Below are positions 48,300 to 61,900 of a stretch of 64,000 nt of DNA, in pieces; positions within the stretch are counted from its first letter, which is position 1; every line of letters begins with the position of its first letter. The stretch lies in assembly GCF_018873765.1 (NCBI RefSeq), contig NC_057922.1, forward strand, positions 13,033,563 to 13,097,562, read 5' to 3'. The notes under the pieces were generated by a model. That model was not told the origin of the DNA. It saw only the letters and a program-made list of their open reading frames with translations, and searched no databases. The position numbers and the translations under genes were made by a program. This DNA comes from Telopea speciosissima. Lineage: Eukaryota > Streptophyta > Magnoliopsida > Proteales > Proteaceae.

Positions 48300-49662
48300 A
48301 AGATGGTTGTAAAGAATCAACAAACTAGTCATATTGAAAACATTGTTACAATTACATGTTAATTCATTTAAAATCTTCTTTACATATATGGTTGCTTTTA
48401 CAAAATGTGTCTCTCTTCTCTCACAGCCATCCCAAACCAAGTGCTTTCAGGATATTACAAAATATTAATTTGTCTTCTGCTTAAAAGTATCAAATGGAAA
48501 TTTTTCGGATAACTGCAACAGTATTAATTGTTTTCTCAATCAATATATTAGAATCCACAATTACCAGACAACAAGTGGAATGCATGTGCTTGCTCCCTAG
48601 TTTCACGTGTAGAGTTGTTTCTTCTGCTTGTGGTTGAATGTTCTTCCCCTTCTCATCCATGTATTATGGATATAAGCTTCCACCTCCCTTTCAATATCCA
48701 TATTAGCAATATTATATGAGATGAAACACTGCTGCTGTTCAGAGCTCCTACAGTCGGATCATATTGTGCTTAGTACCTTTATCAAGACCTATATTAAAGT
48801 TGCCATTGATTATGGGACCTGTGCTCAGTACTTCTTCCTTATTTTCAAGTATTGATCGAGCATGTTCTGTCCTTGAGAAAGATTTGTGGTTTGAAAATTA
48901 TGTTGTTCACTCTCCCTCTCTAAATCTTTTTGGAAAATATATTATAAAATCAGTAAGCATTGCCAGTAAGCAAAGTGGAACTGATGCTGTACCATTTGGA
49001 TGTTGATTTATAGCAGATAAGATGGTGTAGTGCAGAAGCAAGGACAACAAACAAGTTTCTCAGATGCAAGATGCCCCCAGCAATGCCATCTCCTCACAAA
49101 CGGTTAATTACCTGTTTAGAATTTCATTACCATTATAGTTCTTCCATGCTCAAGGTAGTTCTTGGCACACATGTATATATTAATGCCCTTCCGCACAGGG
49201 ATAGATCTGAGCTCCTTGGCTGCCCATCATTTTTCTCCCACAATAAATACCGGAAGAAAGCATCCCCACCTGACACTGAGAATCCCCAAACAACTCCACG
49301 TTGTCCTAAGGGAAGCAAAGTGCAGTAGGTGGTTGCCTTCTGTTTTTACAGGTAATACATTTCAGTTTCCAAATTTCATCTCCGTTTCGCACGTAACAAG
49401 ATGTTTCTGGCATCTTTGCTTTCTTGCAGCTCCTTTTCTATGAGCACGCTGTTGTTGGTGGACTAGGTGAGTTGATACCCAAAACTGTTATTCCTCGCTT
49501 GTCAATATGGAGTGAGGAAGAGATCTGAGATAGAGAGAAAAGGTGCAAAGAGATTGGTGGTTACGAGTGTATAGAGGTATTGTAAATTCTTGTGTGTTGT
49601 GTGGATTACAAGATAAAGTTCTTGTGGTCTTAAGTCTTAACCATTATTCAGCTCTTTTCTAG
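48300..49662. other. intergenic or intronic, no gene supported
   Basis: Several short open frames on both strands (near 48764-49006 and 49071-49440) look exon-like but cannot be linked by splice sites in a consistent phase. Confidence 0.3.
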
Positions 49663-50535
49663 GTCATCACAGAGAGATGCAGGCCTCTGGATGCATAAGA
49701 CAACTGGAGGCCCCACCCACACAGCTAGGATTGGCTTGGAGATTGAGGTACATTACATTTTAAACTTAAATCATTCACATGATATATAGTTGGGCCTTGA
49801 GGGTGGCATGTCAATTATAATAATTATCAATAATCACCATGTGGCAGCTCTGAAAGTTCCAAATTTACAGAACATGTTTTTCAAATCACTACCTTGTTTG
49901 AACAGTAAGGACCATCCAACAAACAATGGGAAAAAGACATATACATGGTGAGTCATTTGGTCGAGATTTTCTTTTGGTTATTATTTTGCTTGAGATAAGC
50001 CACATGACATATGGATTTATCTAGAGAGCTTTCCATCCATCCAACAATCAGTGTGCTTAATCATCCTCAAAAAATAGTGGGCATGTGAGAATGAGTTCCT
50101 ATAATGGGTATGTATTTCGTATGTAGCTAAACAGTCTAAATCTTCAACTTTTTGCTATTGTATAGACTGTTATAGGGATATGCACACAGGCTGTAGGATG
50201 CACAGCACAGGTAGAGGCCGAACCTGCAAGCACATCTGGCTTGAGGGTTGAGCATTCTCTTGCGCCTGAGACATGACGGAAGGATATGAGGTAGCCACTC
50301 TCATGCCTCTTACACCACACAATACTTTTATTGGTTGTTGAAACCAAAAAAGCTAACCACTCTTATTTGCCTGCCAACAAATTTGTAGGTGATAGAACGA
50401 CTCAAGAATATCGAGGCACAGTGTCTCAATGTGATGCTTCGCAAATTCATAGAACGTGAGGAGGAGAATCAAGGTCCTGGGCGGTCAATGGACATGTATA
50501 TTTGTGAAGCCCCAACTCATCATAGTTACAGATAA
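49663..50535 (+). CDS. possible last two exons of an unrecognised gene
   Basis: Block 49663-49747 sits between a pyrimidine-rich acceptor (ttttctag) and a GT donor, and reads SSQRDAGLWMHKTTGGPTHT then ARIGLEIE in one frame. Block 50389-50535 follows a tttgtag acceptor and continues in the same phase with VIERLKNIEAQCLNVMLRKF to a TAA stop. I recognise no family. The upstream candidate block near 49433-49469 does not join in phase, so the 5' part is unknown. It may be a gene remnant. Confidence 0.3.
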
Positions 50536-52849
50536 CTTATAGACACTCATATTCCAACATAACTGTAGCATCTTGAGTTTTATACGAGGGATTAGTGGAT
50601 TAGATTGAGTTCAAATGCTGAGTTGTTCACTGTTTTCTAGGATAGTATTAATTTCCAGACTTCTTCAGCTCCTGTATGAAGGAAAGCTTCTCAATCAAAT
50701 TCATTGGTAGTTAGGGAACTAAACCAAAACAACAATTTTGAATTATTTTTGCTGCGGCAAACACGATCAGGTCTCCTATAGGTTAATAATGCTTGCCACC
50801 TTCATTTTTTATGTTTCATAGCCCAGCGAAGATTTGGAAGCCTTCAATTGTCTAAGGGTGTGAATTTTGAACCGAAATCCTTGAACTCCACCTTCTCCCC
50901 TCCCCCCCAACAAAAAAAAAAAGAACCAAAATTGTTTGCTAGAATCGAACTGTTTAACCATAATTAATAAACCAATTGATAATCGATTTGGTTTTGAAAA
51001 TGGACCAAATAATTGGTTTGATTCAATTTTGAACCAATAAACCGACTGTTTGAACCGATTAAAACTAATAAGCCATTTCAAAATAATAAACCGAAAAATT
51101 CCGATTGGTTCTTCTACACTATGTGAAATAATTTAACTTGTTTCTAAAATCAAGCAGTTTGGGCCTAAATGTTTGATCGTGCTTTTCAAACATAGATTCC
51201 CAATTGGGCCCAGAATTATGGGTCATTTTTTTGGCCAAGGGTTGCATGGGCCTGGTCTTCTGCTGAACCGTTTAATCGAAACTGGTTAACCAAAACCAAT
51301 TAGTGGAACCGAGGTTTCGGTTAAAGAAGAAGAAGATTTTCGCTGATCATCAATGGCCTACACCATCATTTTGAGTCTCACATGGATTAGCATCAACCGA
51401 AGATTTCTCTCAACATCATTCCAGTATATGTTAATGAAAACCTTTACACCCTCATGCTATGACAAATGGAACTTTTCTCTTCTTTTACTTTCTCTAGTAT
51501 GCTACATAAAATACAAAATCAGTGAAAGGTATGACTAGATTCTTAAGATGACACCAAAACATTGAAATGGTCCTAAAGCTGCTTTGTTAATGGATATAGT
51601 GGAGCTGTTATAGCCATGATTCCTGGAGGGTTTAGTATTGAAGGTGATTCACACATATACAAACAAAAAAAATAATAAAAGGGTAGCAAGGTCATTTCAT
51701 GTGAAAAAAAAAAAAGGAAGGGAGGGAGGGTGCTTGGGTATTCAGTGAACCTTTTCCAATTTTTTTTTTTTGGTCACTTGCCCCTCAAATTAAGGATTTT
51801 TGTGGGTCTACCACAATTAACTTATATAGATCGAAGGGGGTAGAGATGGTAGTACTGTAGTACTACCTTAGTATCAGGGAACCTCGTGGACATAATGTGG
51901 CCACTTGAATAAGAAATTAAATGAAGGAATGGGTTGTGGGGTGCTCTCATTGGCCTTAAAAAGCATGAGTGGTCAAAGAACCATATTGGGCAAAAACCCT
52001 AATAACAAAAAGGATTAAGGGTTTTTAGGTGGAGATTGGCTGAAAATAGGGAGCTTGGTAGGAAGCAATAAGGAAAGGGTAGTGTGAATGAGCTAGTTTT
52101 TTGAATCTTACTGAATGGGGAAAAAGGTACAAGCTGGAGAGGAAGTTAGGGTTCTCAAATCTTTCTTTCTCATGCAATGGGAAAAAGGTTCTCAGTTGGA
52201 GTCATGTGAGCTGAGGGCATTTATGGTGGGGTTTGATGTCTTGTTCCCTAGTGCTGCACATGGGTGGAATTGAATAAGGATGATCTTTAGGTAGGTCTGT
52301 GGAAAGCAAAGGTCCATGTGAGACCCATGTGCATGCTACTCCAAACACTTACCCAATTTTGCACACCAATCTCTCTTTTGAGAAGCTCATTTCCACAACA
52401 CTCCAAAACTGGTTCTAGGGTTAGGGTTTCTCTCTCTTTCTCTCTCATTACAATAACAATTACAATATATATATATATATATATTTCCAAGTTCTTCAAT
52501 AGTCCAATAATTTCATGGGCTCTCTTCCATATGTTAAGGAGTGTTTCAACATACTCTCTAACTCTTGCCAGGTGATGCTCTGATGAAGTAGAAGGTAGTA
52601 ACTCTAAACCCATTCAATGGAACATTTCTAGTTCTCTCTCTCTCTCTTGCAATCAGAATTTCTCTAGAATTCTAATTTAAATTCTTTAGTGCTTTGTTGA
52701 ATCTTGAAGGTGAATTTGCTTCAATCGTGTGAAGACAAATATTTCCTTTTAAGACAGCGAGTACGCGTTCAAAGCAGTTTATAGTTTCCTTCTCCAAACG
52801 AAATCTTATCTAACAGTAACAAGCAACTCTCTCTCTCTCCATTGCTTAG
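50536..52849. other. intergenic; 5' region of the IBH1-like gene at its right end
   Basis: accg-rich repeat remnants lie at about 50850-51320. The last 600 bases contain CT-rich leader-like tracts and an (AT)10 run at 52465-52484 upstream of the 52850 ATG. No protein-coding frame is supported. Confidence 0.45.
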
Positions 52850-53518
52850 ATGATGGAAGGAGAAACAAGTAAGCGAAGGAGGGTTTATTCATTTGAACCC
52901 AATACTGTACTACGTGTTGTTTTCTTTCACAAATATGTGAATTATTTGTTGCCAGCACTATCAAAACTCAGTAAGAAGAGATCTTCAGATGTAAATGAAG
53001 ATATAGAACATGAGAAAATGGTGAGGTTTGAAGTAGATTTGGCTCTTGTACTCTCTGCAGAAAGCTTTAGATGGAGTCATGCCCTAAAACACAAGCTCTC
53101 GAAAGAAAAAGGCGTAAAAGAGATTCAAAGTAGTCCAATTACAACCTTCCCAAACTTCATTAGCCTTCTGCAAACTTATAAGTACTACAATGGCGGATCT
53201 ATCATCATTGGAGAAAATATTAAAGATGGTATTACACCATTACCTCTCCTTATAAGGTCTTTAATTCCAAATGGTGGGGGTAATTCCAAAAGTTCAAAAA
53301 AGACCAAAAGAGAAGAGTGGAGAAACAGAGCAAAGAGATCAGTAAAAGAAGTTGATGATGAAGAAGATGATAAGTTGAAGTGTCGTTTAAAAACTCTTGG
53401 AAAGCTTTTGCCTGGTGGAAATGAGATGGGAGTATGTGAGTTGCTTTCAGAGGTTGAGAGCTACATTGTTTGCCTTGAGTTGCAGGTGAGTGTTCTTCAA
53501 TCTCTAGTTGATATGTAG
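52850..53518 (+). CDS. atypical HLH protein, IBH1-like, single exon, complete
   Basis: 222 codons from ATG ATG to TAG, without introns. The C-terminal HLH (about 177-220) reads KCRLKTLGKLLPGGNEMG, then SEVESYIVCLELQVSVLQSL. It lacks the DNA-contacting His-Glu-Arg of true bHLH proteins. A basic stretch (KKTKREEWRNRAKRS) lies before it. The N-terminal half (EPNTVLRVVFFHKYVNYLLP, later VDLALVLSAESFRWSHAL) matches the conserved block of IBH1 and IBH1-like proteins. Members heterodimerise with other HLH factors and restrain cell elongation downstream of brassinosteroid and gibberellin signals. The leader is rich in CT repeats. Assignment to IBH1 or a bHLH147-150-type relative is uncertain. Confidence 0.8.
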   Translation: MMEGETSKRRRVYSFEPNTVLRVVFFHKYVNYLLPALSKLSKKRSSDVNEDIEHEKMVRFEVDLALVLSAESFRWSHALKHKLSKEKGVKEIQSSPITTFPNFISLLQTYKYYNGGSIIIGENIKDGITPLPLLIRSLIPNGGGNSKSSKKTKREEWRNRAKRSVKEVDDEEDDKLKCRLKTLGKLLPGGNEMGVCELLSEVESYIVCLELQVSVLQSLVDM

Positions 53519-56500
53519 TGATGAAATTTCTTTCTTTCTGTGGAATTATTAGGATTGTACCAAGGAGTAAAGCCAGCTAAAATTGATCTGGAAATGTTGA
53601 AATCACTCCTGTAAATCTGGCCTTTTGAGGTGCTAAGTGAAGGCAAATAATTGAAAGAAAGCAGAATGATTATCATTTGTCTTTTCTTATTTGTTGTTGT
53701 ACGACTTTGTATTGTTATTCAAGGGAAATAAACAGTTTTGCTGATTCCCTCGTCAGGAAAGGCCGATCTTTAACGTGCAAAGACTGATTGGCCGTTATTC
53801 ATTCTATTGATTCTTGAAGTTAGTAATTCGAAAGCCATATGTGCTACATCTTCTTATGACTAAATCTTGTTTTACACCCCTCCTCCCCCAAATTATTATG
53901 ATAAATAGACATTCAAAAATGAACAAAAAAAAAAAGTATAAGTAGTAAAATTTCAATACAAAAAAAAAAACAAGATTTCTTCTTCACCAATTCTGTTTTA
54001 TTTTTCTTTGGCGGCGACAATCAAATCTGGATTCTCGAATTTGTCAAACATCAATTTGACTTTGAGTTTGGATTGAAATATTGATTCAATTGAGTAGGCC
54101 TATTTATTTCTGGTTCTTGGACCATTAGTTTTAAGGGTTGACTCCGCTAAAAAAAAAAAACCCTCTCAATAAATACATGAGGGTTAATGGGTGGGCACGT
54201 TTGGGTATCTACCCAAGGGGCAGAGGTGTCATCTCACAGTGCCTTGTAAGAGGATATAGGAAACAACACCAAGTAGAGATCTTTTTCCCTTAATTACAAT
54301 ATGTAGTAAAGTAAAAATTAATTACAGTAACAAGATTTAGATGATAATTTTCGCCTTAGTTTTGGTCTTAAATTCTGCAGAGGGAGAAGTATTATAAATT
54401 AGACTAACTTAAAAACCAAGAATTAATAGCAGAAAATATAGTATTATAAACTGTCTGAACTAATTGGTTACTTTCATTTCTATATTCGAATCAGTACTAC
54501 TGTAGAACCTCTATGAATGGACACCCTTAGAGGTACCTGATAAATACAAGTTATTTGTACATAAATTTTCTCCACTAGTAAATTTAGCAGTATTAATATC
54601 TTGTAAAAGTTAATAGCTACATTGGTTGGGTGGAACTTTACTTTTATTTGATTGATCAAAAATTTTAAAAATCTCTAATTTGATAGAGAGGGATGGGTAT
54701 GCTAGCGGTATACCGTAAGCTAGCACCCTTTGTATCTATCTCTCTCTTTCACCCTTTGAAATGACTCCCTTACCCCTCAAAGGGAGGAAGACAGAAAGAG
54801 AGAGACACGTAGGGTGCTAGCTTACGGTATATCGTTAGCATGCCCAGCCTTTTCCCTTTGATAATAGTGAAAGGTCTCTTAGTTTTGCCGAAAGATTCGG
54901 ATTGTACAAATACCATGTAATTTTTTTTTTCTACACATGACCATATAAATTGGAGAAATGAAAAAGCGAATAGTTACCCCATGCAGCAGTTTTTGTTTTA
55001 AAACTTGATCGAGCTAATACATATATATTTTTTTTATTGTCCAGGGAGGGTATGCTAGTACGAGTCCAAATTTCCTCCCCTGCAGGTAACCAACCATCCA
55101 ACCACATCCCATGAACGGTGTGAGATGAGGTGGGGTGTTTACGTGCAAGGAAGGGGATCAAAATTCCGCTAGCACCTCTCTCTCTCTTCCTCACATAAAA
55201 TGACCTTGCTACCCTTCTGTGTATGAAACTGTTTCGTTGCACCTCATTGCTGTGATTCTCCATGCTGCCTATTCCAACAATCATCTCCCCAATGATATAC
55301 TCAAGGGAGAAACAACGCTAACCAGTGCTGTGCCTGGGCGTGTACCTGCGCCCAGACACAGCCCAGCGTGAAAAGACCGATGCTGTCCCCTACAAAGGTG
55401 GAAATGACAGAATTCCTCAAAGATAGATTACATGACCAAATAAAATAAAATAAAATCATCTGCAAATGTTAGGTGAGAAACAAACCTCACTGTTTCTGGA
55501 AATTACTGTTGAAGGTGGGAACTATTGTTTCTCTAATCTAATACCCCAGACCAGGACCCCTTGCCCTTATGTAGCCACCCTCCCCTTCTAACCATCAACT
55601 GGAAGGGATGGTTACAAAATAAGAGAACATAGTAATGTTCTGAAACACTTGTAACAACCTGCTGATGTGGCAAGCTTGCCAGATTCAACACTCCATAAAC
55701 AGCATATGGAGTGTTTCAGAATTCCATAAACAGCATATACTCAATCTAACAGAGCTTGACATAACCTGACACAGGTACAATCTAACAGCCATTCTCATGG
55801 TTTTCTAGCTAATTCTCTACTGTGAGGAGTGGTTATCTATTTTAAGGAAATAGATTTGGGTTTGATACACAGAGCCTTCAAACACAACCTCGGCAAAGGG
55901 ATTATCGATGTAGCATATGAATTGGCTAAGAGAAATGGGTGGAAATGGCAACCTTCAGTATGACTATTCACTCCTAGCTACTGGCAACAAGGGTGGGGTG
56001 GCTGCCATGTTTATGTGCTGTTTTTCATTTCAGGACTGAATTGATGCAATATCTTCCATTTTCATTGTCAATAAAGAAAATTCATGAAAGAAATACATAT
56101 TTTTTAATTAAATACCAAAGGACAGACAAGTAATTAGATAGACTACACCAAATAAAACATTTCATTCCTCACACCTTCATATAGTACAAATCCACAAGTA
56201 CCATTCCATGCTTGCCTTTTAAAAGATGGAGATAATGACTTTCTGTCTTATGGCAGAGCAGAGGACATAACATTAACATAAAGGCAGACGAATGAAAAAA
56301 GTCGAAAATGGAAGAAGCGTGGTTCTGTTGTTATTCTGCTCTCAACATGAGGAAGAAATAAGACATTCCTTTCCTCTGCACTCAAAATAGACAGGAATGA
56401 AAATAGACAATTATATGAATTAAGCCACACACAATTTTTCTCTATATAGGGAAGGTTATAGTATTCAAGCCTTCATTCTCCTTTCAACCGATCCAATCAC

Positions 56501-56523
56501 TTCTTCTCTCGTTTGTCCTTTAC
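53519..56523. other. intergenic, no gene seen
   Basis: Contains the foldback MITE at 54695-54844 and a diverged fragment of the intron 12 hairpin family near 55320-55370. Open frames such as 54931-55284 have no recognisable domain. Confidence 0.45.
54695..54844. mobile_element. foldback MITE with about 34-bp inverted termini
   Basis: gggtatgctagcggtatacc at 54695 and its complement-like partner ggtatatcgttagcatgccc ending at 54844 form arms of about 34 bp with few mismatches. The centre holds tctctctctttcaccctttg and its inverted relatives. There is no coding capacity. Confidence 0.7.
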
Positions 56524-58948
56524 TTAAACTGTGTAATTCTGTTGAATTGTATCAATGTCGATTCCCTTCAGCTTCACCTGTGACTCAACGTGACCCTTGA
56601 GTGTGCGGAGTTCACGAAGCCTTGCAATCTCGGCTCGTTTCTTGGCTTGCTCGGCAATCTCAGAGAGCTCACTGTAGCTGCTCTTGTCACCAAAGAGGTC
56701 GGTGGGTTCTGGAGTTTGGAGTCCGTGAAGTGTCCTTTGAGCAACAGCCCATTGTGCTTCTCTTTCCTCTTTGCCAAAATCCTTCTTGTTGGTGAAGGCA
56801 GTCTATGGTTCAAGAAGAGAGCAAAACAATTAATCAAGTGAAAAACCTCATAGCTCATCAAGAAGTGAAGGAATCATAACGATATAAGGGAAAATGTTCC
56901 CCCAAGAGGGCAGCTTGGAAAGGAATCTCCAAGAGGGAACTTAAATATCTGCCCGCTTAGGTAACCCTCACCCAACAGAAAAATATGTACCTTGCTGTCC
57001 AAGTTATTCCAGGCCTTTCCACTGAGGACGTAGCGGATTGCAAACTTGCAGACGTCGAGTGGGACATAGAAGACGATACTGTAAAGCCAGATGACTCCAG
57101 CCCAACCCCAGCCACAACCCTGAATGAGTGCAAAACCCCAGTTGGCGTAGACAGCTATCAGAGTTGCCACCTGAGGAGTGAGGACATCAGATTGGTTTAG
57201 CATAAAGACAGAAGAAAAACATCTCCACTCATCATCAAGTTATAGTGTTGCATTCAACCAACAGTACAGTTCCCACTGATTTGGAAAAGCTTAGGACAAT
57301 GAGTCTTACCAATTGAGCAATTAAAAATGCGACCACCAAGAGAATTCCAGGACGTTCAAGGTAGGACCAGCTACGAGACCGGGTGACAAAAATGAGGGCC
57401 TGGCTAATAATACTGACTTGTAGGTACAAGGCCGACATCATTTCGTTATTTGAATTACTTATTGTTCTAACACCGAATTTCGCCTGTGCATCATCATCAA
57501 GATCAAATGAATACACATGGGAAAGAAATTGGTTTAGAAATCTGCAGACAAAGCAGAGTTAAACTTCTTAATTACCTCAAAGAAATTTGTTCTGCTCATC
57601 AACCAGAAAAATAACACTGTCATCAATGCCAAGTACGTTCCAAGCACGATTCCAGTTGCAAAGATTTCCTTCAATTTCCAACTGTCAGGCAATGGAGATG
57701 GTGTCACTCGATCCTTTGAGATTGTCATGATCGTACCTAAAGGTAAAATAGCAGAATGGATCAACATCACAATTAGAATGATGAAAGATGGTTGAGCAAC
57801 CAAGGAGACTTTTAAACTAATTTTAAAACTTAATTTGCTTGATAAAATCTTACCGTCATTTAGAATGGCGATGATCAAAACCATGAAGGGAGAGAAGTCA
57901 AACTGCCAGATCAAAGCAATAAGCAAGAAACCCAACTACACAATCACAAGTAAGACAAACAGCTCAATCAGTAACCATCTTTAGAAATACCCAGAATCTG
58001 AAAACCATTAGTCTGCATTTAAAAAACTTACCACAATACGGATTGTGATTGAAACTGCATAAATCTGCAAAGATTAAAAAAGCATGAATCAGTACTCTCT
58101 GTAAGGTAAAAGAAATTGATGCATGGAAATAGAAAAAGAAGATGACAGAAACTAACTGTGTAATTCTTCATCCTTTGGAAAATTGTTCTGCTGGTCAGCA
58201 CAGCACTGATAATAACACTCAACCCAGGTTCAGTTAGGACAATGTCAGAAGCACTTCTAGCAGCATCAGTTGCATCAGCAACAGCGATACCAATATCGGC
58301 CTTCTTCAAAGCAGGGGCATCATTAACACCATCTCCAGTCATACCAACAATGTGCTTCATATCCTGCAACCTCTTCACAATTTCGTATTTGTGCTCTACA
58401 ACAAAAGTTTGAAGAGGTGTTAGATCCAATTTTCAAGATCTATATGGTACTGGACAAGGCCAGCAGTAGCAGGTATGCATTACGCGACCAACCTGGAAAG
58501 ACTCCTGCAAAACCGTCAGCTTTCTCAATCAACTCATCTACGTTAACGCTGGCAACATTTGCATCCTTCTTGTCACCAAGCAGTGAAGAGGAAGGATACA
58601 TATTACTTCCCATTCCAAGCCTCCGCCCAGTCTCCTTTCCAATGGCAAGTTGATCACCTGAAGAATGAAATACAAATAAAATGAAAACCATCAACGTATA
58701 AAAGGGATTAAATGATAATTACAGGAAAAGGAAGATCAATCTGACTTACCAGTAATCATCTTAACATTCACACCAAGGTGAAGAGCCTTGCGGATAGTTT
58801 CTGCACTATCATGCCTGGGAGGATCAAAGAGAGCCAACAAACCAACAAACTGCCATGGGCTCCCTGGACTGTCCTTGCTTTTCTCTGGCACTTCCTGGGA
58901 ACAAATAACAATACAGAAACAATGAGGGGTATTTCAATTCACTCAGAA

Positions 58949-58984
<36 letters not shown>

Positions 58985-61900
58985 ACCACTTACCTGTCTT
59001 GCAACAGCCAAGGATCGAAGCCCACGCTCAGCGTATTTATCAATCACAGAATGAACCTTCTTCTTCATGTCCGGCTTGGCGTTGCAAAGGTCCAATATCT
59101 GTTTTTGGAAACAAATAGATTAGTGAATTGCTATTCAACCTTATTATAACCACCCACATTACAAAGTTACCTGCTCTGGAGCACCTTTGCTGGCCCGATG
59201 CCACTTGCCGTCGGAGTCAATGTAGGTCAAAGCAGTTCTCTTGTCTACAGGGTTGAATGGGAAGAAATGCACCTCCTTAATGCCTGCTCGAGCCTACACC
59301 AAAATGCAAGATATACAAACATATATAAAAAACTTGTCAATATGACATTTCTTCAAGTGTAAACTAAGAAAGAGGTAATTAAAAGAGAGGGGGGAGGGGG
59401 GAAACCATACCTCCTTTGGGTCTGGGAGGGTATTAACAATAGCACCATCAATTGCATCTTGATTTTCAGTCCTTGATGCCCTAGCTGCGTACAAGATCAC
59501 TTGATTCTTCTCCACACCCTTTGTGAACACCTCAATGAGATTTGTGTCAACAGTCAACTTGTTGAGGGTTAGGGTACCAGTTTTGTCACTGCAGAGGACA
59601 TCCATACCAGCCATCTCTTCAATGGCAGTCATTCTCTTGGTAATGGCACCCTGTTGAGAAAGCTTGTGTGACCCAATAGCCATGGTCACAGACAACACAG
59701 TGGGCATAGCAATGGGGATACCACCAATGAGGAGAACCAAGAGGTTGTTAATTCCATTCCTGTATGGCCTACGCTGAATTGGATACATGACAATGATCTC
59801 GACAACTATACCGACGGCGATGGAGACTATACAGAAGTTACCGATGGCAGTCAACACCTTCTGGAAGTGACCAACTTGGTTGGTGCTGTCAACCAGATGG
59901 GCTGCCTTACCAAAGAAGGTATGGATACCAGTGGCAATGACAACAGCTTCAATTTCTCCTTGTTTGCAAGTTGAACCAGAGTACACCTCATCGTATGGGT
60001 TCTTTGTGACAGGGAGGGATTCTCCGGTCAAAGCAGATTGATCAACCTTTAAAGGATCACCTTCTAGGAGACGAGCATCAGCAGGGATGATATCTCCCAA
60101 TTTGACGCTGACAATGTCTCCAGGAACCAGAAGTGCAGCTTCTTGCTCACTCCATTTTCCATCTCTAAGCAGCTACAAGGAGGCAAACACAAAATCATCA
60201 ATTGGATGATGACAAGAGAACAAAAACGGACCTATATATCTAAGGACTCATGTTTCTGCTAATGTGTTTACCTTAGTTTTGGGGGCGAGGTTAGCCATCA
60301 AAGCTGCTGCAGCGTTACCGGCGTTGTTTTCCTCAATGAAACTAATAGTGGAGTTGATAACCAGAAGGATAACAATACCCACGAAATCCTGCCAATCTGG
60401 GGGTTGGCCACCACCGTTTGCTAAAGCAATAGCCATTATAGCTGCGGCTTCCATGACCCATGATAGAGGATTCCACATAAACCCCAAAAATTTAAGGATC
60501 TTGCTCTCGTTTTTCTCTTCTAGCTTGTTGGGCCCGAATATCTGAAGCCGACTTTCTCCTTCGGCGGTCGTGAGACCCTCCCTCGAACATTTCAATGTCC
60601 CGAACACTTCCTCAATCGGAACTTTTTCCTGTAAATAATAAAAATAGGAGGAAACCCAAGCTCAGTATCCCTTACAGCAGAAGCACAAGGTTCCACTTTC
60701 TAATGTCAATTAATTGGCCCTTCCTAAGAGCAGTATTATTCAGTTTTCTGTGAAATCTCATCATTTCATAATCCTAATGGCAGCGCGGGAAGAAACACGC
60801 AAACACATCTATAGTTTGCTTGATCTTTTAGCAGAGAAGTTTTCATTTTTTTTTGGAAAAAGTTCTCCATCCGCAAGAGGACGAGGAGAAATAAACCTCA
60901 TTGCCTTTTTATATATACTGTTTTTTAGAAAACCTTTTTCCTTTTATTCTTACAGCTTGCATTAAAGGAGAACAAAGGGCAGTTTTGTCAGCATGTCATT
61001 ATCTTCAATATTAAATAATAAATATATATACAAGACTGGGAGAGGTTAATTTGCATTTCATGATTTCAACCACAAAACAGGCGTGTTTTTTTTTTTGGTC
61101 CTTTTTTTTCTTTTTTGGTCATTATCTTGCATATTAAATAATAAATACTTTCCCAAAAATAAGTAAAGTAGAGAGATAGATGGGGATAGGCTCCAAGATG
61201 ATTTGAAGTCATGACCTCTTATTTGAGGAGGTGATCTTTATTTGAGGAGTTGGTCTTTTGCCAACTGAACTGACCCGTGTGGTTATGAGGAAGTTTTATC
61301 TTAATGAAGAATACAAAATGAATTGAGAAATCCCCATGTTAAGGCGTGGAATTCATTTCAAATGTACTGTCTGTGCACCTTTAAAGTGCATCGGATGATG
61401 CATCACACTTGATATTATGAAGTGACCATGCACTTAAAAGCTGCATTATGTGCACTTGCAAGGATAAAAATATAAAAACGTGGTGGCATCTTGTTGAATA
61501 TATATATATAAGAATACTGAAGGCAGCGTGGCCCTTACGCCCAGATACATACCAAGCGGTATAAAAATAGTAATATATATATATGTCAAAAAAATAATTA
61601 AAGGTAAGCCTTCCTCAGGCAGTAAGGCTCCTGTATCTCTATCCTACCACGCTTTCTCAATGAGTCAATGTTTATTTTTTTTATCCAAAAAAAAAATAAA
61701 AAAAAAATGAAATTTTAATTTGCTTGAAACAGAAACCGTAGCCCTGTTCAAAGCGACTTGAAATTGTAAGGAATAAAAAAGGGGAGAAATTCGGTTTGGT
61801 TTGGGATACGGCCAGCAATGAAAGCGGAAGACTGCAGTTGAATCAGAGTTAAAGAATAAAAATTTCTCCCGTCGACAGAAAAACAATCTCAAAGCAAATT

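Noticed and set aside
49433-49469. Small exon LLFYEHAVVGGL with good splice sites
   Set aside because: Its phase does not connect to the open frame of 49663-49747, and the phase that does connect contains a stop.
57484-57545. Earlier acceptor for ATPase exon 12 near 57543
   Set aside because: It would run into a TGA in the required phase. The acceptor at 57484 gives the exact length seen in AHA proteins.
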